Shown in pieces: positions 9,735-25,100 of a stretch of DNA of 64,000 nt. Source of the DNA: Globodera rostochiensis (Eukaryota; Nematoda; Chromadorea; Rhabditida; Heteroderidae). The position numbers and the translations under genes are program-made. A model generated the notes under the pieces. That model had not been told where the DNA came from, ran no database searches, and was given only the letters and a program-made list of their open reading frames with translations. Every line of letters begins with the position of its first letter. Position 1 is the first letter of the stretch. Location: assembly GCA_018350325.1 (NCBI GenBank), contig JAEVLN010000002.1, positions 1,060,162 to 1,124,161 of the forward strand. Direction: 5' to 3'.

Positions 9735-10275
9735 AGTATTGTTGGCAAACCTCGGAATGTGGAATTGCGGTCCCGGCGAAAAATTTTTTTTTAATTTTTG
9801 AATGATTAAAATTTTAAATGTATGTTTTCTAGGGTGAAAAAATGAGTAGAACATGAATCCGAGCTCGGATTTTGCGAATGTCGAAAACCGAACCCGAATT
9901 CAAACATTTTTCGAAAGTTCAAAATGTAACTTTTTTTTTCGGGTTAACAAATTTTTTATATTGCCCATTTCGGCCCCGTTAACGATTGAATTGTTTTGTT
10001 TTCTCATCATTACAAACGTTTTCGTGCATTTTTGAAGGTTTTAACCATTTTGTGTCCATGCATAAATTATTTTTTACGTGTCTAGAGTAAAAATTGTTCG
10101 AATTCGGGCCCGTGGTTCGAAATTCGCAAATCCGAGCTCGATTCGTGTTCTACGCATATTTACCCCAGAAAACATGCATTTGAAATTGTTAAAAAAATTT
10201 TTCGCCGGGACCGCAATTCCACATGATTGCCAAACCTCGGGTATTGCGGTCCCGACAAAAAAATTTTTTTAATTT
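9735..10275. repeat. Inverted repeat with duplicated arm tip
   Basis: GTGGAATTGCGGTCCCGGCG (about 9758) is the reverse complement of CGCCGGGACCGCAATTCCAC (about 10,201). Inner arms match around AATCCGAGCTCGGATTTTGC and the complementary block near 10,125. After the right arm, AAACCTCGG and TTGCGGTCCCGACAAAAAAA (10,222-10,263) repeat the left-arm start in direct orientation. It is probably a MITE or a rearranged pair; I could not find a clean target duplication. The preceding 9641-9734 holds nothing I recognise. Confidence 0.6.
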
Positions 10276-10693
10276 CAATGCTTAAAAAAGTACCGATTTT
10301 GTGTCGACGACAGAATTGTTTCATCATTTTTATTTTTTGATTCCTTTTGAATAATCAGTAAAACGGAGAATGACCAATGATTATTTTGCTTGGGAGCGTT
10401 TTTCTGATCCGGTTTGCAAACGGAATAACCCCAACGAAGGCCTCGCAAAGGCGAGCATTTGGCGGCGCCCGATCAAATCAAAATTAAGAGCCAATCAATC
10501 AAATCAGTACAATTTCCTTAGGGTTGGGGGATTGAAAGGCATAGTCGTCGACGGATTCTCCACAAAAAAAAACACGGAATAAAATAATTATCAAAATTAA
10601 TCGGACGTCCCACAAAAGAGCTGCGCGCGCAACACACAAATAAATTCAATCGTCATCAATTCCGCGGGCAAGTGCAACAGACACCAACCCAGC
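10276..10693. other. 3' flank of ARF1, gene-free
   Basis: No supported gene. The open frame at 10,370-10,582 has no family resemblance. This contains the 3' untranslated region of the ARF gene, with no clear AATAAA on the minus strand. Confidence 0.5.
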
Positions 10694-13399
<2,706 letters not shown>

Positions 13400-13401
13400 C
13401 T

Positions 13402-15314
13402 AGTTTTAATATTATTTCAAATTGCAAGAATAAATTAAATTCATTATCTTAATGGAATGTAACCATTATTTGTCATTATCAAAATGCGGATTTTTTCTAA
13501 GTGAATCAAAGTTTTAAAAACAAATTATTATTTTTGCTAAAGTTTAGAAATTTTAAAATGTACTTTAATTATGTGGCATCAGCTAGCAATGTATTCTCGG
13601 AAAGTGAACTCAATCACCAAAAAAGGCACACGTAATAAGTAAAATTAAAGTTTTAACTTTATCACTGAAACTATTAAACGCAATTTCGAAAACAAACGCA
13701 TTTTTATGAAATGATAGTTGAAAATAAGGTTTAATTGGAGTGCTAAAACGATTTAAATATTTTGTGATAATACCAATCGAGTTTGAAAAGTTAGATAAAT
13801 AAAAAAGAGCCCAGCGAAAATTATAAAATTTCCCCATTAATCAACAAAAATTACGCCATTTTATGCAACTTATTTGGGAGATTGACTTCAAGCATAACAG
13901 GTAGAAGCCAGATTTCTGCTAGAAAAATTTAAAAAGAAACATTTTAAATGGAACGCATTTATGGCATACTATTTTTGTTTAATTTGTTTTTTTGTAACTT
14001 TTAAATTTTTTAATAATATTTTCTAAATATATCGAGTTTTTATATTGTTTTAAATACTTTTACATTTATGAATTTTAACTAAATTTACGTGCTAATTGAA
14101 GTTTTCCGAATTGGGTCAGGAATTGTTAATGCGTAATTATGTTATTTATTTATGCTTTAATAACTTTAATGAATAATTAAATTCTTTATTAACTGTTTCA
14201 AAAAGATTTTTCAATTGAATCATTGTATTGATGAAACGGACAGATTTAATGAACATAACGACAAAACTTGACCTGTTTCATGGGTGCTGTGCTCTTGAAT
14301 TGAGAGTATAAATAATATCATTTTTATTTTAGCGTTTATTCATTTTTAGCATTTATTCAAAAATCTATTTATGAGATTTGCTTAAAAAATTATCATGGAA
14401 GATTTTTTTAATCTTTAAATTTTAATTTTTCTTACATCATATTTAAAGGTCCTTTTTCTTTGAACTTTGTTTTGTAATATTTTTGACATTATTATTTATT
14501 TGTTTTAATTTGTTGTTTTAGGATTTAATCAATCGAGATTTTAACTCATCACGATATTACTATTTAAACAATAATATTTTCATAATTTTATTTTAAATAA
14601 TATTAAGTTGACTTTAAAAATAATTTTTTCAATTTTTGTTAATAATATTAAAATTTGTGCCCGAGATCTTGATCTCAACCAGCTGAGCTTTGTGCCGTGA
14701 ACAGAGTTAGTAGTCTTCTTTCTGCTCAGACTTTTTGTAAATCTACAGCTTTTCTTGCTGTTCAGATCTTTGTGGTTTTATATTTTTTTTTTTGTATTTA
14801 ATTGTTTTGGTAGTTCCAAAATTTCAAAAAGATGTCTTTTTTGTTTATATTATTTAAAGCTATAACCAAATAAATTTTATTATTCATGAAAGTTAAATTA
14901 TATATAAGTTTAGCTATTATCTTTTTTTATTATACAAATTAATTTGGTGACAAAATTAGTAGCTCACGTCTCTTCCCTTCCTTTGCTTGCGTGGTAACTT
15001 TTGATGTTTTAATTAATTATTAAAAAGTTTTAAATATTATCAAAAAACATGTTTTATAAGTGTCTTGACTGTATATTTGCAAGTCACGAAAATTTAAAAT
15101 TTTAATTTTATTTAGTTTTTATTTTAATTTTATCATGTTTTCACAAAATCTTTTATAGATAAATAGCGTTATCATTTTATTAGAAAGGTTTATTTTAGCT
15201 TCTTCACTGGTTATAAATTTGCGAGCTTCTTTGGATAAATGGGGAAATTGAATATTTTCACAAAAAATAATTAACTCATTATTTTATATTAATTTATTAA
15301 ATAAAAATTTAATA
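13402..15314 (+). repeat. Left arm of large inverted repeat (pairs with 52,852-54,915)
   Basis: Matches the reverse complement of 52,852-54,915 along its whole length with scattered small indels. Anchors: AAGCATAACAGGTAGAAGCC here against GGCTTCTACCTGTTATGCTT at about 54,416, and CCAGCTGAGCTTTGTGCCGT here against its complement near 53,507. The arm starts exactly where the AT-rich block starts. A third, shorter copy of its 14.09-14.53 kb part lies at 47,815-48,238. Confidence 0.85.
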
Positions 15315-15632
15315 TTTGTTTTGATAAGTATTTTTGAGTTCAAATGTTTATAGATTTATTTTATTATATTTGGTTGTTATCATCAAAATAATAACATTCA
15401 TGTCTGGTCCGGTAATCGCTCGTCAGTTTCGGCAGTGTTAGTTTTGCGCGAAATAAACCGAATAAAAGAGGTGCTTGAAACACGTCCATTAATTTCAAAA
15501 TAAATTTGACGTTATTCATGACAAAATTTATTTAAAATGCGGCATTTTACATTTTATGTTAATAAAAAGCATTATGACATTTTTATTGTTATGTTACAAT
15601 AATAATAATTTTTGGCACTTCTATGATGCTTT
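15315..15632 (+). repeat. Left arm continuation (pairs with 50,236-50,577); holds the Helitron empty site
   Basis: Continues the left arm without a break, but its partner is separated from the rest of the right arm by the Helitron-like element (50,578-52,851). Anchors: TTGATAAGTATTTTTGAGTT here, complement at about 50,551-50,572; GGTAATCGCTCGTCAG here, complement near 50,430. The downstream ~100 bp is almost identical between copies. Confidence 0.85.
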
Positions 15633-15861
15633 CGCAGATTGTCTTAAAACTTTGTTTTGGTTTATTTGTGCATAGTTTTTTAATAATTTTTAAATGTAAA
15701 CTGATGATTTTATATAAATTTCTTTACTTTATGCTTTTTTATAGGAAAACTTTTTAATAAATAGGGCCCGGATTTTCAAGTTTTAACATGTTGTTTTTTG
15801 CGAACGGGTTTGACTTTAATTTTAACCCAACGCAGCAAGGCAAATAAATTTTTGCTTTATA

Positions 15862-16128
15862 TATTTTGGTATGCGTTTTTTTATTGTGAGCATTTTTGAG
15901 TGATTTTTAAAAGTTTTTAAATGTTAGGGTTTATTAGTTAAAAAATATCTTTTATACATTTTAATTCAAACAAATAAAAATAGGATTTTATTATAATATT
16001 TTTTCATTTAAATATTCTTTAATTTGGATTTTTGTTTCTGCCCAATTATTTGTTTGTTTTATATTACGAGAAGTGTTTGATAATCACATCAAATGACGTC
16101 CAACAAAAGCTGTAAAAAAGGAATCGTG
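15862..16128 (+). repeat. Inverted copy of 45,893-46,162
   Basis: TTTTGGTATGCG near 15,867 and GGGTTTATTAGTT near 15,926 have complements near 46,149 and 46,084. CCCAATTATTTGTTTG (16,040) has its complement near 45,980. It ends near CAACAAAAGCTG. This piece lies out of order relative to the other paired pieces, so the right side was rearranged. The short stretch 15,633-15,861 has no partner that I found. Confidence 0.75.
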
Positions 16129-19100
16129 TCATACGTAGAAGGATGACGATTGCGACGACTTTTTTATTCGTAAATGCTAAAATAAGACGGGCTTCTCGGG
16201 CAAGATCAGAATGTATTATTCCTTAAGAATTTTTATTTTGAGCAGAAATTGTAAAAATCATACAATTCAATTTTTATAAATTTTTTAATTTATAAATCTT
16301 TCAGCAAATATAAGAATAGAAACCTATAAAAATATGCTCACACTTAATTTTATTTAAACCTTCTACGGGGACATAAATTTATAAAATATAAATCAAATTA
16401 AAAATTAGTGGAAAATATTCCACAACAGAATTTTATTTCATAAAAATAAAATTATTAGATTAAATGCTAAAATCTTCCCATCAATCGACATATTCCACAG
16501 AAATTTTATTTCAACAAAGCATAAATCGCTGTTAAAAAAATTGGTATGCCTTATTAGTTAATGATTATCGCGCAGACTAAATTAATTTTTAAATTTGCTT
16601 TGTGTTATTTATTTGTTAATTTAATAATGAATTGTTTACATTAACGCGGTATTACATTGATACGGATCGCTTCCGCGATTCGCGCCACCCGCCGCTCCTT
16701 TTTTGTCGCAACGCTTGGTCTGATTGTATTATGTATATATCATCGTTAATTGTTCAATATATAATAAAATATAATATACATTTTTTTAATTTAGAATAAA
16801 ATGTGAATTCAAATTCAAAATTTACCAATTTGCTTTCCAGTGCTGCTGACTTCTTTCAACTTTTATTTCAATATTTTTAATATGTTTAAATTTTATATCT
16901 TTATTTGTTTTTTAAAGTTTTTAATTTATCGAAACTTTAGTTTTTATATTAAAGATGTTTTTAATTAAAAACGAAAGGTTTTATTTGCAAGCGTTTGTAA
17001 AGCTTCACAGACGTTTTTGATAAATAACCACCCTATTTAGTCTTTCAATATATTATGTTTTCTTTGATAAATTTAAAAGCTCATTTTATTTGTCACACAT
17101 AATATTTTTAATTTAACATTTATATTTCCCATTTTATCATTCAATTAGTAATTATTTCCATTTTCTTCCTTCTAAATATAATATAATGTTGTAATTAATG
17201 CTTTGTTTATGATTTCTTGATTATATTTGTTTTTTTACACAGTTTTTATTCACTTAAATTATAAATTTTTTGCTATTTTTCGTTCTTACGCTTGCACGTA
17301 AATGGTTTAAAAATTGAATATTTGAATGGTGTAGAAATCTTTTAGAATTTTAATTTTTCCCATAAAAATGTCTTATTTAATTGATGAACGGCATCAGTCG
17401 TTCTGTTTCATTTGCCAACGGCGAAATTGATTTGTATTTTTATTTAGTGCTTTTTTGATTAGTCACGTTGATAGACTATCTGGCATGATTTTTCTTGAAT
17501 GAGTCATAAATATTTTAAGTTTATATAAATTATTGATTCTATCCTGTTTGTACTTACTTATATGCATTTATCAAATTGTTAAGCTTTATCAAACAAAACA
17601 AAAAAGTTTAAATATTTTTTCATCTATTTCATTGCGTATCCCGGCGTTGATCGTTTTTCTGCTCATGTCCCAGGTGTTGCAAATGTTGCAAAGTTTGATT
17701 ACTTTATACCCAAAAGAAATCATTTTATAAATACTTAAGCGAATTTGTTGGCTTTCGGGTTTTAATCAAGGAAATGACAAATGTATAGTTGTATTTTTTT
17801 GAAAATAAATGAATCTTAAACTTGATTTAATACTCAGGTGATCTGCAATATTTCAAGATGATCCCATATCACAAGAAAATTGTTAAAAATGGATTATTTA
17901 AAAAAAGTTTAAAAACATAGGTTTGTTTTATTATTATCATTAGATTTAAAGGTATTTTATTAGTAATAATGAAATAATCAAATCGATTTATTTTAATTAA
18001 ATTTATTGTTAAATGCCAAGCGCTTATATTAAGGGGATTTTACTTTTCTCAAAATGTAATTAAATCATTAATTTCATTCAAATCCGCAGTTACTTAGACA
18101 TTATATAACCAATTTGAGTTAGAGTAAATGAGATTTGTATTAACATTGTATGTATTATTGTGACTAAAAATGTATTCTTAACTTTTTATAATTATGTGTT
18201 TTTTTATTTTCTACAAACAAACATTAGTTCGGTATCTTTACCGGTTTCATAATTTGTTAAATAATTAACTTTTAAATAGGGTTAGTTTTAATTGCTTATC
18301 GCCATTTGGTCATTTCAGCGCCAGCCAGCCATTTCAGCGCCGACATTTTTTATATTTATTTTTTTGCGCAAAAGTTCACTTTTTAGACCTTCTTTTCAAA
18401 AATGACTAATCAATGATTTTTGGGTGCATTTTTTCAAATTCTTGGTCAAAAATGCCAAAATATGCTCAAAACCCCAAAATATGCTTTTTCCCCCGAAAGC
18501 CCCGAAATATGTTAAAATATAATTTAAATCTTGTCCAAAAAATTCAAGCCAGTAAATAAAACTAAAAATTAATGATGTTTTTGTATTATATTTATTTTTG
18601 TCGACCATATATGGATAACACGCTGCTTCCAGTAGGTGTATCTGACCACCTGTGTCACCTTACGGTTATCATCTTGATAATCTGGATTATCACATTTAAT
18701 ATAAATATCAATCTGCCCTTGGAGTTTTTTTTTCTAGTTATTTATTTAATCATTTTGAGAGATCTTTAAAGCTGATTTAACTTTTTATATTGTTGATTTT
18801 CAATAAGACATTTGTTTAACATTTAAAAGATATGTTTATTTGTTTATCGTAAATGTTGCTTACGAAATTCATTTACGAGAATATCGATGAAAAAACTTTA
18901 CCAAAATCCTCTGATATTTTGTGTCTTTTTGTTAAAGATTTAAATATTTTATTGAATGTGCGTACATCCAATAATTTTAAGTTTATTTTAATGACGCCAT
19001 TAGTTTTTGGCTATATTAAATTATACCTGTTTACGAACAGGTGTTCCACTGCAAAAAAAGATTGGGGACGTGTTATGCATTGATTACCTGCAAATTATAG

Positions 19101-22100
19101 CTTTGTATTTGAGAATTTTAATTATATTTTTTGAAACCTTTTCAAAATTAAATTTGTTACAATTGTTAGTTAACGGTTTTTGTGTTGTATTTGTATTTTA
19201 ATCTTTTAATTCGCGTACTTGATCTGCAAGAGCTTTTGGCGGTTCAGGAGGTGTCAATTATTATTGCAATATTGTTATTTTAATGTAATTATCATTTTAA
19301 TAATAAATTTGATTTAAATCAATTGGCTCCAATGTTGCCGCATTTCGAAAATGCACAAATTTTAAGTTTTTTTCTAATAATTGCGTAACTTATAATTGCA
19401 ATTTGCATAAAAGTATAAGCTGAATGTAGATAGGTAAGCAATTTATTATTTTTATTAAAACTATATTTGAATAAAATTTGCTTGATTAATTTAGCTGTTT
19501 CATTGTTACTGCATAATTTTAAAAACGGTTCCAATTTTCAATGACCTAATTATTTAGCGCATTTAAAATTTGATTACTTTTTTGCAATTATAAAAAAATT
19601 TGGTTTTCAGTAAATAATTTTTATTTGTTAAAATTTTGTTTATAATTAAATCATTAATGGGTAGGTTTTGATTGCAGTATTTTTGTAATTACTAAATTAA
19701 TTATTTGTGATTTTGCATTTTTTATAATTTATAATTTAAAATAAAAATGCTCTTTTGGTGCTGATGGTGCTCACTTTATGACATTGGCCCTTTAAAGGGA
19801 TACTCTTATTGTCTTTAATATGTTGATGTTTTCGTTGTACAACATTTATTGCAATCATATTTTATAAATGTTATATAATAGATATATCTTTGATTTTACA
19901 AATAGTTTATTCTGTAAGTGATATTAATCTTATATTAATTTTAGCATGATATAAAAAACTTCAAAAAATGTTGAATCCGACAAATATATTATTTTTCAAA
20001 TATTTAATGTGTTGTTTAAAAATTTACAATTAGGTAGTTATAGTAGTAATCTTAAAAATACTGTTCTCTCTTTTTTTAATATCTCAGATAGTCTTTTTTT
20101 TGTTTGTAAAATGTTATATAAATTTTGCTTTTTAAGAAGATAAATTTTTAAAATAAGGAAAATTTATTTTTAACTAATATTAACACTTTTTGCGTAATTA
20201 GCTAAAATTATTTCATTAGAACTGCATAAGAAGATTAAAAAATTATAGGTAAAAACTTTATTTTTAATAAAAAAATGTCTAATGGAATTTTTTTTTTCGC
20301 GCTAGTCGAGTAAATGTTGAATTTTTAATTGATTAATTTCCTTTTATATTTCGTTGTAATTGATTATGAATAATTTTGATTTCTCATTTCTTTGATTTAA
20401 TAAATATCTTTTTATTTTAATATACGATGTTCATATAATTTACTTATTATTTAAAAATTTTAATTTAAACATTTGTAAAGCTTCAACTGCTATTGAACCA
20501 TTGCAGAATTGGAGGGCGCTTCCGTGTTCAGTGAAAGTGATTTTATAAAATGTAAGTATTGATCAAAGGCAAAGCAGCCGGACGACTTCTTGAGAAAGCC
20601 TGAGCGCCTTCGCAAAAACTGAGCAAAAAGGCACCAAATATATTAAAAATCTTTTCATATAATTAATTTTCGTATTAAAGCATAAATAAATACATAATTA
20701 AAAAAGTAAAGCGCAACATAATTAAGTAAATGAATAAATAAATAAATTGATTGAAATAAAAAATCAAAAAATAAGGTTCTAAAATTAAAAACATTGCAAG
20801 AAATTACCCAATTAAATGAAAAAAAGTTCAATAAAGATTAAAAAATTTAAATAAAGCTTTAATTAATAAATAACATTGAAGAGCAATGCTAAATGCGTCG
20901 AATTTATTCTATTAAATTTTTGGGAATTTTCGAAATATAAGTAGATTCAATAATTCAAGGAAGACATCTTTTTGCAATATTATAATGAATTTTTAAATTC
21001 ACAGGCGATTTAACCTTCCTCTAAAACGACAAAGGACAATTTATATCCATTTATTTATGCTAAATTATAAAATATTAATAATCTATTGATTAATAAACTT
21101 TATTAGGAGGGTTGAACTTCACGGCGGCCGATAATGATCAATATGTTGAAACAAAAATTAATTTAAAAGTCAATGTCTTTTTTATAAATATGCATTTTTA
21201 CGGTACCTATCTTAAAAATATTTTCATACTAAAATAAAAAAATCTTTTTCTCCATGCGCTTAATGAAAAGTATAAAATTAAATGCAAATGAGCTAAATCG
21301 ATAGTGAAAAATCATTACCAATGGGGAGAATTGAACCGTGTTTTATTATGTAAAATTTTACCCAATTAAATCAATTTAAATATATTTAAAAAGAAAGGAG
21401 GGAATGCACGAAAAAAATAAATGCAATATTTAAACAATAATGCAAAGCATTGATATTGATATTATATTCAAAAACCTAAAAAAAATAATGTAGGAAGAGT
21501 CATTGCTAAATAAAAAATATGAAAAAGCCACAATATTTAAGGTTCTTTAATTTTAAAATTTAATAATTTATATTACTAACAACATATTAATAAATTTAAT
21601 ATAAAACGAAATACTTAACAGAAATAGAATTGAAATTTTACAGATTAACGATGGTTTTCAACAGTGGCAAAAACGCGCAGTGAGAAAGAAGAAAAATGCT
21701 TCAACCTTGACAAATTAGTGTGCTCATTGCCATGCAACGCAATAAATGAAATTATACTTATCTCTTAACATTAATTAATATAAAAAAGCAACTAATTTCT
21801 TCAAGCTTTTCACAATGTCCTATGCACAAATGTATTTTTTCCTTTTGTAAATTATATCCATTATTTATGTTAAGCCATAAAAATATTAATATTATTGATA
21901 ATAAATTACTGCCAAAAAAAAATTATTCGTTCATCAATGAGGGTGCAAATTTATTTAATCCGTGCCAAAAAAATATATAGACAAATTACAACAATTTCTA
22001 ATTTTATTTAGAAAAATGGTTTAACTCCGCAAATGATAAAACTAAATATTAAATTGCAAAAAAGTGGTGCTTTGTTTAAAAAACGATAAAATTTACATTA

Positions 22101-25100
22101 AAATTTATAACAATTATTGTGTTACAGAAAATAAAGCCCAAAATGGGGGAGGACAACGTGGCAGCGTGAATAATTGTGTGAAAGTACACATGGTTTTACA
22201 GTTATAAACAAAAAATACGCATAAATAAAAGATTTCAAGCAATTAATTAATATTCTTGTAAATCAATAAATAATTCAAAATTTTGGGATAAAATATTTTG
22301 TTTTCAACAAAATAAATTAGTATTAACATATGTTAAAAAACCCGTTGAGCATTGTTTCTGTCGGAGATATCTTCTAATTTAATGCAACATAGGAATTTTA
22401 AAAATAAGTTAAGTCTTGAACAAAGCCGATTGTGAGCAGTTAAATGCATTTTTTGCGCTCGCTTTTTTCAGATATTAATCATATTCTAAAAAATGCGAAA
22501 ATTATTGACCAAAAAGGAATCATTTATAAAGCTCTTAATGACACCTATAAGTGACATATTTGCATTTATATTGAATGATTTAGCTTTTATTCAATAAGAA
22601 TCTTATTTTAAAATACTTTCTAACAAAGTAAAGCTGAAAAATTTTTGAGAATTTTGAATTTTTTTTGTAGTATTTGTTTGTTTTTCAAACTATTGATAAT
22701 GCAAAAAAATTGTAACAAATCATTTTTTAAATTAAGAAATTAAAAAGAAAAGTTGTATTTTATTTTTAAGTTAATTTACGAAAATAATATTTTTAAATTA
22801 TGTTTTTATAAAAGTGATTGATAAATTAATAAGTATAACTATGTGATTTAAGTACATTCTTTATTTTAAAATTTTTATTGTTATTTTGCACTTTTAGTAA
22901 AAAAATACTATTAAAATGAAACTCCAGTCTATAACAAATATATTCTGAAGGCTATGTTTTTTGCAACAAAAATTTGATGGGAATGCAAATTTTAAAAATT
23001 AATTCCTATTTCTAAACCATTGGATCAAAACATGGATTTAATACAAAGCACCGACGAAGATCCATTTCTCAGCCACTCATCATTAAAAACATTAAAGCTA
23101 TTCAACAACCAAAAGAAATATTTAGTCGATTAAACAGTTCTCTGTGGAAGACAAGTTGGGCTCTTGAATTGTGGAGAGTTAACTAGAGTTTAAATTAAAA
23201 CGATCTCTTCGCTTATGATGATTTTGGTTTGTAATATAATCTATTTTTAAAGAGCCGACAGAATTTCATAATTGATTTTGCAAGTATTTGTTTAGACTTA
23301 ACTAATTATGTAAATAAATATGATATGTGGAACTTCTAATCGTTTCCTTTATTTTTTACAAGAAAAAAACAATTGACCAATATTTCAAAAAGGATCAGTT
23401 GCTTTTATTATAGTATATTTGCCGTTATTTAAACTGAAAATTCATTAATTTTATAATGTTTGAATTAGAATTTGTTATTATTAATGTAGTTTTTATTTGT
23501 GTTTTTATCAGGTTAACGACATTTCTCATCTGATATTATGTACATCATTATGTATTTTAATTTTTTAAGCATTATAATTTATATATTTAATTATTGTAAT
23601 GCATAAACTCCACCACGTCTAGTTCTTCAAATTGTGATAATTCACAACTTCCGATTACAACTGTTTATTGAATGTGAATATTGTTTTAAAATTATCAAAC
23701 AATTTTATGCTTTTCTGTTATTTGTAGCGTTAACTTTTAAGTTTAAATGGCCATTCTATTTTTTGCACATAAATAGGTTTTTTTGCATAATATTGAATTC
23801 TTAATAAATATTTCGAGTTTTTGGAATTTTTATACAATTAATGTATTCGACGAAGTGAAATACAATATTAGTGCAAAGAGCACAATCTACAAAATATCAA
23901 TAAGGCCGGCAGGCACTAAGCGAGTATTAATGCTAAAAAAAAAAGAATTCGTGGACGAAAAATAACAAGCAATGGACAAAACGACATTAATCAAAATGTA
24001 AATCTGCTTTCTGATTTGTGCACTTAAATTCTGCACAAGTAAAATGGCTTTTGGACTATTAGATAAAAAGTCTGAATGCTACAAGAAATAATTTTGTCAT
24101 TGAAATAACAAAAACCAAGTTATATACAAAAAGGAAAAGCCTCATACCTAAAAGATAATATAGTACAAAAGGCGACTCTGCAACTGGAAAGCTATATTGT
24201 TCGATATTACATTATATGTCGCTGGTGCAAAGCGAATTATTTAATAATTAAATTGTATTTAAATGATTGCACAGCAAATTTCGCACTTTTCATGGTTCTC
24301 GTCGCATGGCATAATCTTGTACAAGAATCAAAATTCTCATTGAAATTACCTTATCATTCATTTATATTACATGGCCGGCCGTTGCATTTATTTAAAATGT
24401 TGTTTTTTAAAAGCCATTTAATTTTGTTTATTATGAGGTATATTAAAACCAATTAAGTTATTATGTACTTTTATCGTCGGGTCTTTTACAATATATTACT
24501 AAAATTAATAATAAAACATTTAATTTGTTCCTTAAAGCGCGCATTAATCATTATAAAATAATAAATGGAGTTTTTTGAAATGTTTTTCCTTTTTTTTGGC
24601 AATGTACAAATTTGCTGAGAAGTATTTATATCCTTTCTTGTGCTGTTAAACATAATATTTGATCTTAAAAGTTAACAATATACATTTAGAATTTTTTTAA
24701 TAAAATTAATGATTGGGTTTCAAAAATGTTTTTAATTGTATAGATTAAATTGTTTTAATTTTTAAAAATTGAATCATTACGCAGTCGATATTTAAATTAA
24801 AATGCGTTTGGATTTTGTTGAAACAATTTTCAGTTATAATATAATTTATTAGAATAATAGTACAAATATACTATCTTTTTTAACATGTTTATATAATTTA
24901 TATAATTTCGATCATTGTATTTATTTTAAATAACAATCAACGATTTTGCATTTTTATGCTTTCCAATATGAGTGTTTTATATTTATTTTATTCTAAAATT
25001 AATCAGTTTTTTTAAACAATATCAAAATTGGTTTGTTTAAATAATTTTTAATGAAAGAATGCATATTAGTTAAATAATTATGATCATTTCATAATATAAT

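Noticed and set aside
15400..15510. About 32-codon frame (ending VLETRPLISK and stop) kept open in both inverted copies (15.4 and 50.4 kb)
   Set aside because: The noncoding DNA after the stop is more conserved between the copies than the frame itself, the opposite of what coding constraint would give.
24109..24456. 115-codon open frame in the AT-rich block
   Set aside because: No start Met in the first 48 codons, no domain and AT-driven composition (Phe, Leu, Ile, Lys, Asn); not supportable as a gene.
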